From positions 38,874,486 through 38,938,485 of the forward strand of contig CM037864.1 of assembly GCA_021292105.1 (NCBI GenBank): a DNA stretch of 64,000 bases, given 5' to 3'. Origin of the DNA: Anadara kagoshimensis (Eukaryota; Mollusca; Bivalvia; Arcoida; Arcidae). The notes under the pieces were generated by a model. That model made no database searches, was not told the DNA's origin, and was given only the letters and a program-made list of their open reading frames with translations. A program made the position numbers and the translations under genes. Positions 12,701 to 24,700 of this stretch are shown piece after piece (positions within the stretch are counted from its first letter, which is position 1; each line of letters starts with the position of its first letter).

Positions 12701-15700
12701 AATTGAAGAAGCAGTTAATTTTGATTAACAGTATTTATCTGATGATACTATGTATTGCCTCCTAGGGTATGCCACTATTCCATACCGACAAAGAATCCCA
12801 CGAATTGATACATTTTTGGATTCGCGATGATTCGTAGACTTTTGCCAATTTTCAGATCCAATTCGTGACGCTGTACGATTCAGTTACGATAGAGTTAAGG
12901 ATATTCGTGGGATTCGTCTGCAATCGCAGGAATATATGTCAAGAATTCACTTCGATTTACAAGAATCTATAACGAATGCTTTAAGAAAGTTGTGAATCAG
13001 TTAAGAATATGCCGAATGCGTGTGCGAATCATTTAAAAAAATAAAAAGTATAAAAACATTTGATTTTTCTACACTATACACCACTATCCCTTATTCTAAA
13101 TTGAAAGAACGTCCCAAAGAAATTATTCACTTGTCTTTCTTTTACAAAAACGGTAAGCCAAGATACAAATATCTGGTGCTGAACAGGGATTCTGGTTATT
13201 TTGTCAAGCACCATACGGATTCCAAACAAAAATATACTGAAGATACCATCAACAAAATGTTGGAGTTTTTGATAGATAACATATTTGTTGTGTTTGGTAA
13301 TATAGTTTTCCAGCAAACAATTGGTATACCAATGGGTACAAATTGTGCACCAGTGCTTGCTGATTTGTTTCTTTATTCTTACGAAGCAGAATTTATACAG
13401 AACATTGTTAAATCTGGAGAGAAGACTGTCGCCAAATCATTCAACTCAACATACAGATATATAGATGACGTTCTGTCTCTTAATAATCCTAAATTTGGAG
13501 ACTATGTAAATGTCATCTATCCTAGTGAGCTCGAAATAAAAGACACGACTGATTCCTCAAGTTCTGTCTCATATTTAGACTTATACCTGAATTATGACGC
13601 ACATGAAAGGCTACATTTGAAACTTTATGACAAACGTGATGACTTCAATTTTTCTATTGTCAACTTTTTCATGCAGGAAGAATATACCTGCTTTTCCTGC
13701 TTATGGTTTTTTTGTTTCCCAATTAATACGAAATGGTAGAGCTTGTTCCCCATACGGAGACTTTGTACAACTAAGTAGGCTGCTTGCAAATAAATTGTTG
13801 GCTGAGGGATATTGCAAGCATAGGCTTATCAAGGCCCTCAAAAAGTTTTATGGCCGTCATCACAGTATTGTTGATAAGTTTGATGTCTCTGTGTCCAGAA
13901 TTGCCCTGAATATATTTGACGTCTCATAGTTCCATGTTCCTTTCACACAATTTTGATTACACACGTGGCGGGTGTAGCTAGCTTAACAGGAGGTGCTTAC
14001 CCTTCCGGAACACCCGGCCTCACTTCTTCCCTGGTGGAAGTTCACGTGTCTAACCTAACTTGTCAGTTCCAAAGTTTTTACTTTGCTTCTGGATTGTGAT
14101 TCGGACATGGATTAGTATGTTTGTTTTTGATTACCAATGAAAATGAATTCGTGACTATTCTTGACAAATTGTAGGGTTGTCCTCCAGATAGCTATTAAAA
14201 GGACCTCGTCCCTCCTTAGACATCAGTTCATGATGATTCGTAGCAGATTCCTGGTCAAGCCACGAATTAACGAATCCCCGATTGAGTTAAGAATATCTAA
14301 GAATGTCTTCGATTTGAATAAGATTCAGTAACGATAACTGAGAATATGCTACGAATTTGTTACGAACGAACTACAATGGTTTGGATTTGGGAATCCGTGG
14401 CCAAAATTTTTAACGGCTCATAACATTTGCCGCAAATTCCCGATTGTTCAAGAATTGCAAGACTTGACTACGGATCAGATACGAACTATACGAACTGATA
14501 ACGAATCAACTATGAATCCAAAAATGTATCAAATCGTGGCTATTGGTGGGATTCTTGGTCTATAGTAGCATTAGCGATATTCTCCACCAACATTGATACC
14601 AGAGCAGGGGTTAAATGTTAATCAAAGACATATATTAATTACACATGAACAGAAGCCCTTTGACGTTGATGAGGATTGTCAATATCTTGACGCAGATTGA
14701 AATAGTAATTCGTCAAATAAATGAGACAGATCTCAAGGAATTAAATTGGCTTAGATCAGGAGTTATCTACACTTCAAGATCACCTAGACTCACTTCCCAG
14801 ATGGAAGTGTTAAACTTGAATTGCCAGTTTGAAAGTTATAACTTTGTAATTATGATTTGGACATAGATTGGTATGTTTGTTTTGATATTTTATTTTATTT
14901 TTTGTGCAATTTGTGCGATTGGCGTATTTTATTTACGCCATAATGCATGTGTGTGTGTGCGATCAAATGATACAGTGTATATAATCCAGTGCAGCTTTAC
15001 TTTTCATCTTTATTTTTCATCGCTTTTAAAAGTTTATGATTTTTCTCTGCATAGGAATATGTTGCTTTATCCTGGCGTTATTTTCAAACTGACCAAACAG
15101 GGACGACAATTCTACAAATACATTGATTTTGTCCATAGCATCGCCGAGGGTATCATAGAAAAACGAAGAGCTGCATACGTGAGATTAAAAAACTTATTTG
15201 TTTATTTCCTTTGTCAGTGGTTAAATAAAGTAATAAGAATGGGATTGACAATGGGTTTTTAACATTAAATTCAAAATAGTTAGTCAATGAATACTATTCT
15301 TTCAAATTAAATGCCCCGTATCACAGGTGTGTTTTGACGTTCCAAAGTAAAGAAGCAACATTCCACACATTTAAATTGAGAGAGAAGTTTAAGATATATA
15401 TTCGTTATGAATTATAAGAAAGTATATACACTAAGTTTCATGTTACAGTATTTAATGTATTTTGTTAAATCAAACTATTTGCGTAATAATGTGAATTGTT
15501 TAGTTTTTCTATAATTTTGAGTCATTTACAAGTGATTACCTGTTGTAGTTTACTACGTGTGGAAGTCACAGGCTCGTGACAAAATTAATTATTAAATTTG
15601 TTTATATTGCATGTTATACCAGTTTTAATTTAACAGCACTAGACACATGTGTGATTTGTTCCATCAAACCTTTTTCATCTGTTTGCTTAGCAGGAAAACG

Positions 15701-18700
15701 GCGACAGTCCGACCAAGAAATACCTAGATTTTTTAGAAATTATATTAACAGCGAAGGACGATAAAGGAAAAGGTCTATCTGATTTAGAAATTCGAAACGA
15801 AGTAGACACGTTTTTATTTGCAGGTGAGATAAAGTTATTGAAATTATCTCTTGATAGCATATTCTAAGATGAAGCATAAAAAGTAAATGCATGAAATGTA
15901 CTTAGCAATACACAGAGCAATCAAGAAGACAAGAACACTGCATAACAAAAGCCAGACTAACCACAAAAATCACTACAATGCAAAGTACAAAGTAAATTGA
16001 ATAAAAATAAAGCTATTATCTTTTGACAAGTCAAATAACTATTTTTTCAAATATCAATATCAACAATAGATGTGGTATACATAAACTGCATCACTCACCA
16101 ACACAAATGTCAGCACGACAGCATTGTCCATGATGACGTCACAAACAATTTACGACATTCGACACGGAAATGAGTGTGGCTAATTGGCGTTCAGATTACT
16201 TAGAACCTGTCTCAATGCCTTTAAATATTTTTCACAAAAATCTTTAGAAATTAGTCAAATTTAATTGATTTATTAATTGAATGAATATTCGTAATTACAT
16301 AATTATAAATAGCTACATTGTATAATTATATTTTACCGTAGTTTACCGAACCTTTTCAGGATATGGCACAACAGCAAGTGCTGCCACCTGGATATTATTT
16401 TCATTAGCACAAAATCCCGAGCACCAAGAAAGAGTACAAAAGGAAATTGACACAATTTTAAACGGCCGCGATGTTGACGATATTAAATGGTAAGGCAAAT
16501 AGTGATAGCAGCACTGCAAGCGACAACATTTTAATCTTCCGAAGCACCCGGCCTCACTTCCCTGGTGGAAGTTCATATGCTTAACCTAACTTGTTTCAAA
16601 GTTTTAACTTTGCTTCTGGATTGTGATTCAGACATGGATTAGTATGTTTGTTTTTGATTTGATATAATTAAGTGCCTGTTTCAATTTTTCTAGAGAGAAA
16701 ACTGTTTTCCTTAGAAATGCCCACAAAAGTTTCACTTTATCCATGGAAAGGAATAGGTATCGAAACATTAATTTTATATATTTTTTATATATTATATAAT
16801 CATTATAGAAATTTTAAATCTATACCGATATTAGTTTTACTATACCATTACAAATAACACCATTTAAAATTCACTAGTTGTTTTTATACCTAAAGGGATG
16901 ATTTGAAGAAAATGGAATATCTTACAATGTGTATAAAAGAAGGAATACGTCGATGGGCACCAGTTCCTGCTTTGGAACGAACAAGTACGGAGAAAATTAC
17001 CATTGAAAACATAACTTATCCACCTGGAACATCCTTTGCGATAAGTCTTCATTACCTACACAATAACCCTGATATTTGGGAGGACCCTAAAAAGTTTGAT
17101 CCGCAACGCTTTAACAAGGATAATATCTGCAATAATGAGCCATTTAGTTTCTGTCCATTTTCTGCAGGACCAAGGTTGGTTTTAAACCAGTTAATGTATA
17201 TAATTTTTTACATGACCAAGGATAAACCAGATTTGTCTTCTGAAGAACTAATCTTAGTTTTAAAACCAATTAATTTATTACTAGGCACATTTTCAGAAAA
17301 GACGTCGTTTTAAAGAGGAAGAGGCATTTTTTAGTAAAAGTAAACCATATATCATTCTTACCTAATTTGGGTGTGCTGAGTCCGAAAATGGCGGATACCA
17401 AGCTGAAAAATTGCTCTAAGTAGGTCAAAATTTAAATACAAAATGGCCGCCAAAATCAAATGCATTTTTGCATGAAAGTTGATATAGAAGTGTTTTGGTA
17501 GCAACAAATAGCTATAATCAAAGATTGTAATATTTCAAGGCTTACTTGGGTGTTAATGAATAAATTAAACAAAATACCTATGGGCCTATTGCTCACCTGA
17601 AAACATTAAAAGATACTGAAATTTTAGGGGCAACAACACCTTCGTTGATTATCACACACAAAATTTGCTACGAAGATAGATATGGGCATGTTGATTATTT
17701 TTGCAACTTGGTGTTGTTATCTATTTATAATACTCTTTAAAAAATATGGTCAAAAAGACAAATTCGCAAAAAATTTTACTCCAGGGGTAACAACTCCTCT
17801 ATGGATCATCGTATTCTTACAAAAATTGCTACTTAGTTTGTCATGTTAATTATTTTTAATGTCTTCTTTATATAACACTAATAGTTTTCTAGTAAATAGC
17901 CACAAAACCAGCACAATTTGCGAAAAAATCAAGTATTTTTCAGGGGCAATAACTCTGTAAAAAGGAGTTTGATATTTGTGAAATCAAACGATCTGGCATG
18001 CCGGTCAGCCTTCGTCTCAGGTGGCCTGGCAACAAAGGTCATTATGAAAAAATGTATATATTTGACTCATGAACGAAGTTCAAATGTTTAATTTAAGCCA
18101 GTTTTAAAGGTTTTCGCTTTTGGTTTTGGATTGTAATTTGAACATAGGACTGTATGTTTCTGTTTAATTCAATGAATTAAGTATGACACATAACATGCTG
18201 AAACACTGATATATGTATTCTAGAGTGTGAATATAATGGCTTACAAAATTGAAGCCTGTGTTTGCACCAAATGCTTAAGAACTTTTCTTTTTTGCAGTCG
18301 AAGAGCAAAGTAAACTACACTAGCCTTCCAAATCTATTTAGGGGTGCTAAGTCATCAACGAGCAACTCTAAGCTGACTATTTGCTAAAAGGTGAACTTGC
18401 ACTACAAAATGTTGATGTAAAGTTTGATTTTCAACTATAGCAAAAGTAATACTACATTTTATTTTATTAAAATTGGTAAGAGGGCTGAATGATATACCGT
18501 GAGCCTTCTGTTTAAGGAGATTAGCGTCGATGTCCCTTTTCAACCCTTCTATCCCCTAACTACATGTATTTAAATCCGTGTATCCGAAGACCAGTGTAAT
18601 TTTGTGAGTTAATATCAACAAGGTATTACTCTAAAATAAATAGGACTAGTGACTTGGCAAATGTAAAAAATGGTGAAAGAGCAGTATCCAGTATTTGCAC

Positions 18701-21700
18701 AAAAAACGGTTAGGCACTGATATGATATCAACATGTTCCTACATAGGCAAGAGTAAAAAGGTGGGTGGCGGATTATGAACAGGGCAAGCAGAACATTAAT
18801 GATAACCCCAGTCATAGAAGGTATGCCACAGCTGCAACCCCAGAAATGGCCAATAGAGCTTTGTTTTCATTCCATTCATGGTAGCCGAAATCACCATTGG
18901 TTGTTCATTTTTGAGAAACCATTTTCTTTCAAAAAGAAAAAAAATTGTTTTTGCAAATCTGTAAAATCAAAAATACTCTAGACATATCCACAAATAATGA
19001 AAGTTTGGCCACTAATAATTTTAAAATTGTGGAAACGTAGATAAAAACCATGGTATTGTTATGACTGACAGTTGAGTTACAGAAAATATAAGGGCAGTGA
19101 GTTGGCATTTCACAGAGAACAGTACTTTCTATTCTGACATCTTGCAATAAAAAAGCTTTGGGTCTGTTGCGCTTCTGACAATTAATCAGAAGCACACAAG
19201 ATGCACTTTGTCGCATGTTAATCTAAACATTTTAGTAGTATCCTGCTAGCTCCCATAAGAGCTTTGTTTCTATGGTACATATCACATCCCTGAGCCCAAA
19301 TAACAGTCTAAACAATGGAATCACCTAGTTCATCTCCGCCAAAGAAGGCAGAGAAAGACTGTTCCATCACCACAGTTAACTTAGATACTGATGGTACATG
19401 TAGATTATTTCCAAAAGGGACATAATTTGTATTACTTTTCAGGCTGTTACGGAAAAATATCCAACTCAAGTGTTGTGGAAAACTCAGTAAAGATGTCTTA
19501 CTCCACTGACACAATTCTACCATTGCCTTGACTGCAATTAATGATTGTGGCTTTTAAATTGAGTGGCCAACTTTTTGCTTAAGCTTGCACACCAGTCTTG
19601 CTGTTTACATTACCCAGTTTTATAGTGATATGATAATGTTATATATTCATTGGAGGACTTTCTGAATTTTCAAGAAAATGAATTATTTAAAAGTTGCATT
19701 GAGCTCCTTAAACATCGCTGACAAAACTGTATAGAAGTTGTAACATAATGCAATATTACCGTCAAAATTCAAACCACTACATATTATGAGGTTCACAAGG
19801 TATCAATCTATATATGTGTTGTGATTCTACCTATTAAAGCAATATCATTCTTGAAAGTTTAACGCACGACGACACGCATAGTAATTTGGTATTTTGACAT
19901 TGACAACCACGGGTTCTACATACTATTTTGCAAGAACATGTGGCAAACTCTGTATAAAAAGTGTTCTGGAATATGCTCTTTTGCATTTCAAACACAAGTT
20001 TCGATTTTGACTGGTAATTCCACACCATGAGCAGTATTTCAGTATGGTTTTGGTTATGAACTCAATTTATTAGTCATGTAGATTTATCAGTGTACAATGC
20101 AAAAGGCACACATAATGAACAAACACTTAACTATAGCCACCACTTTATTTTTAGAAATTGTTTTAAATTTGGTTTAAACATTTATACTTCAGTTTATTAG
20201 TCTTTTTTATTTTAATGTAACAACCCCAAGACTGCAAGTCATGCTGTCACAAAGTACCATCTTTTGCTAACACATGGAACTTAAATAACACTGAGAAATT
20301 ATATGCCAATAAATTTAAACAGTCATTTTGTTTTCGGAATTATGTGTTCAAAAGCTCAAAATTTTACTTGGTATCCGTCATTTTTGAAATACAGCAAACT
20401 CGAATTATGTCACATTAAGCAAACTTTTACTAAAATTTGAAACCCCAAGTAACATTTTTGCATTAGTACACTATAAGTCGCCATTTTGTTTTTTGGAATT
20501 ATAGGTTCAAAAACTCAATATTGAGCTTGGTATCGGCCATATGTGAATTCGGAATCCTCAAATTATGTTAAATAAATCATGTTACCAACTTTTACTAAAA
20601 TTTGAAACTAACATTTTTGCATTGGTACAACATTAATTTTAGCCGCCATCTGTTTTTGGAATTATGGGTTCAAAAACTCAAAATTGAGCTTGGTACCTGC
20701 ATTTTTTTTAATTCGCCATCCTCTAATAATGTTAAATAAATCATATTACTAACTTTTACCAAAATTTGTCAACCCAAGTAACAATTTTTGCATTGGTACA
20801 CCATTCATTTTAGCCGCCATTTTGTTTTTGGAATTATGGGTTCAAAAACTCAAAATTGAGCTTGGTATCCGCCATTTTGAATTCAACACCCTCGAATTAT
20901 GTTAAATAAACTATGTTACCAACTTTTACTAAAATTTGTCAACCCAAGTAACATTTTTTGCATTGGTATATTATTAATTCTAGTCGCCATTTTGTTTTTG
21001 GAATTATGGGTTTAAAAACTCAAATTTGAGCTTGGTATCCGCCATTTTTGAATTCAGCACCCTCGAATTATGTTAGAAAAGCATGTTACAAACTTTTACT
21101 AAAAAATGCCGCTTCAAGTCACATTTTCTGAATTTATTTTTAGTTTGTTTCTTCTCTACATTTATGGTTGATGGAACCTATGCAACTTTCAATCAGAATG
21201 GCATCTTGACTGGCACATAGACTAAAACCGATAGATGCATTACTGACAAGCCCATAATTAATTAAATGAAGATCTAAGGTGTTGGAAGGGTCCTGATTAC
21301 TATTCCTTCTGTACATATGTGCATATGCTTTCAATCAAAATAAACCTACTAATCCGTGTCCAAATCACAATCCCAAAGCAAAATAATAACTTTGAAACTG
21401 AGACATTAGATTAAACACTTGAACTTCCAACAGGAAATTGAGACCAGGTGTTCCGGAAGGGTGCGCAATGCAATCTATTTCAAACATAAATAATGGAAAA
21501 GTGAAAAGAAAGATTACATATGTTTTCTTATTTTTTGGGTAACTATTCGTATAAATTTTATTGGTAAATTGTTTAGTAGAATAAAGCTTATTTTATTTTT
21601 AAATCTGCGTGTTTATGAACCAGTGGCTGGGAAATTAGTGGGATGGTTGGGATTCTTCCATATTACTATAAGTACATTACTAGACACTGATTGTGTTGTC

Positions 21701-24700
21701 CGTTTCAAGTTATCAGTGGTATCCAAATACGTGTGTCTTCTTTTGTCTTGTTTAACTGTGTTATCATTTTGCTGTATTGCGGAAATACCTCGTGTTTTTG
21801 GATGCGTTGACTGTCAAGTACATGTTTTAGATTTCTGTCTTTTGTATTAAATCATTCATTTCTCTACATTATAAATGTATGTTCATTGAAACTTTGAAAT
21901 TTCAATTTATTTTTAATGTGAATGATTAAAACTTGGCAGGACAGTCTGTTAACCTTAATGTAAACAAACAATTGTGTTGTTTCAAGTATGAAAGGAGATC
22001 TTTAATGTGTGCTTAACATGCACCTTGTTTATCTTTTGCTTTGGTTTGTTCTTCGTGGTTTTTGCTGTTTCAAGAAGTTTTATTTATTTCGGCTACAAAA
22101 TGGCTTTTACTTCATTGTCACTGAAATATTAGTATAGGTATGTAGTATTTCAGACAATATTTCAATACTTTCTTCATACTGGCCTACAGCTGTAGTACTT
22201 GGTATACAGAATTTGAAACTGTTTTTGCAATGGCCTAGAATATCAGTACTAAGTAAACACTATTTCAGACATTATTTCTATATTTTGGTGACATTTGTCT
22301 ATTGTTTAAGCATTTGGTGCGCCTTTTACATCATTTTTCTTTTCTATTGTAGAAATTGTATTGGACAAAATTTCGCTATGAATGAAGAAAAAGTAATAAT
22401 TGCAAAATTCCTTCATCGGTTAGTATATAACTTTTCCACACCAATTTCAGTCTTGATTTTATTTATAAAATTAATTTTGAATTTTTATAATAAAGTTTTT
22501 CTGTGCATTACCAGATAACACAGATAACTGAAAATTATGTGCTAAGACATCTGTAATCACGTGCACACTTTAAATTAGGCACATACAATTTCATATCTTC
22601 CATATTCTAATTTCTGTATTTTAATTATAATAATTCGCTGTAAAAATTCTCTACACACAACCGAAGAAAATTACGTATTACATCAGTGTAAAATTTAAAG
22701 CACCAGACGGCCGTTTCGGAATATATTCCTCACCAGTAGTGCTTGGACCAAAACATTTACCAGGGGTGGAAAAAATATCCGAAGGACTTAATTCATGTAT
22801 TTACCTAGGGAATTACTTTGCATGAGGGAGTATACCTTAGTTTTTGAGAATAACTGTTCTATGCACGTCTTTCTATATCCCAACCGAATATGTAGAGCGT
22901 ATAAAACAATTTTCCTGAATTATGTTAAGACAGAAACTAACGTTACATGTATAATGATACTTGATACATAGATTTTGAAGAAAATTTAATTTAATTTGAA
23001 TGTGCGAGTTGACAAACAATTTGTTATATCATTGTCCCACAATTCTTAAAACCTGTTAAGCATGATAATATACAATAATTGCCCTCTAGGTATGTGGACA
23101 TCCAGAATTGTCACCCGACAGAAGGGTTGTCATCCGAGGGCATCGCCCGAGGGTGAAAACCCTTCTGAAGGGTGACAATTCTGGATGTCCACATACCTAG
23201 AGGGCAATTATTATTTTATTATACCGAAACAAAGCTTACCATGTAAAATGACACAAACAATATTTAAATTTTAAATTAAATTAAACGCTACCAGTTTACA
23301 CTTTCAACCCTTTTACGCTCGCCTGCATACGAAGATTCCACAGTAGCTGTGCATGGGTCTTTTGGGAGTAAGATCTAGGTTTAACTCTCATTCTGTTTCC
23401 ATCAAATACATTTCCAGTATTTTCACTGAAGCTTAGGTGACCCTTTTTGTGTTTTCTGCATCTTTGTCATACATAATTAATTCCAAGTCCGCTTCCGACG
23501 AACTGCAAAAAACGACTGGCCGCCATTGTTATTGTTTACCAAATGACAACACAGTTCTGTTGTACGAGTTATTTCACTTGTACCGGGTTATCACCGGGTG
23601 ATAATAGTATTATCACATGGCTGGTGAGAGGTTGTCACACGCTGACAGTGATTCTGTGGGAAACATCTCATTTATTACATGTCATGTGATTGGAAAACAT
23701 CCAATGAAAAGTGTTTTAATATATGTGAGGTATAATAATACATGTTATAATTATATTTTTTAAATTTTAAATTGATTTATTTATATCATTTAACAACAAC
23801 ACAAGCAAAATACAACATAAAATACATAATACACAATAAAGCCAAATTGAAATTGTTCAGACAACACCAGTATAGGTAGTTCAGTGTCTACAACACTATA
23901 TTAAAATTGTCAAAAACACTGTACGACCTATACCCGTAATCATGACCTTGTACTTTAATAGTTAACGATGACATGTAATAATTATTGCTAAACCTATTTA
24001 AACCCAGGATAATTTTGGTCCAAGCACTACTGATGAGGAATTGTATTCCGAAACGGCCGTCTAGTGCTGTGAAATTAAAACTGGTATAATATGTAACTTA
24101 AACCCACCAGCACTAGACGGCCGTTTCGGAACAACAACACCCTTTAAGTAGTGCTTAAATCAAAATTGATGAAATCCAAATATTTTTAAGACGTTAAAAA
24201 CAGAGAAATAAAAGGACCAAAATCTGTTTTAACACTTTTTCAGTTTATTGTAAATAGATAACTTCCTGTATGCATCCATCGCTCAATCGGTATGTAAAAA
24301 GAGATGTTATATCGAAGTAAAGTCAAGATATTTTCACTTACATTACGACATCACCGTTTTTAGCTGAATTTATATATATGCAAGTAAATTAACTTAAACT
24401 GATAGAAGAGAATGTGTCCTTTTATAATGTGATATTCTTTCAAAATTGTAAATTAAATCTTAGACATAATTACTAAACTTTTTAAAATTTGTAGCAAAAG
24501 ACTCGGTTTCGGAATGAAATTCCTCATTAGTAGTGCTTGGACCAAAATTAAGGAAATCAAAATATTTTGAAGACTTTGAGTTAAGAAAAATAGCACAACC
24601 AGAATGAAGTTTGCCAAATCAACATAAGGCAATACTTTGGGAACTTTAAAATTTAAGAAGCAGATAGTTTTTAGGATGAACAATGTTTTTCTGACAATAT

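Larger units (their letters stand above)
12770..14572. mobile_element. TIR element split by a nested PLE
   Basis: The ends are inverted repeats of about 55 bp: the left arm holds GAATCCCACGAATTGATACA and the right arm its complement, both reaching into ATTTTTGGATTC. Internal DNA on both sides (12830-13035 and 14140-14515) is studded with CGAAT and ATTCG words. A PLE copy (13038-14138) sits inside, so the TIR element is older. It is about 700 bp without the insert. Confidence 0.75.

Noticed and set aside
14873-15262. Stand-alone 129-residue protein
   Set aside because: Only 15055-15178 is coding (P450 exon 6); the rest is intron.
17175-17313. Extension of P450 exon 9 to the stop at 17311
   Set aside because: The open frame continues past a donor that joins exactly to RNCIG in exon 10; reading through would lose the heme cysteine.
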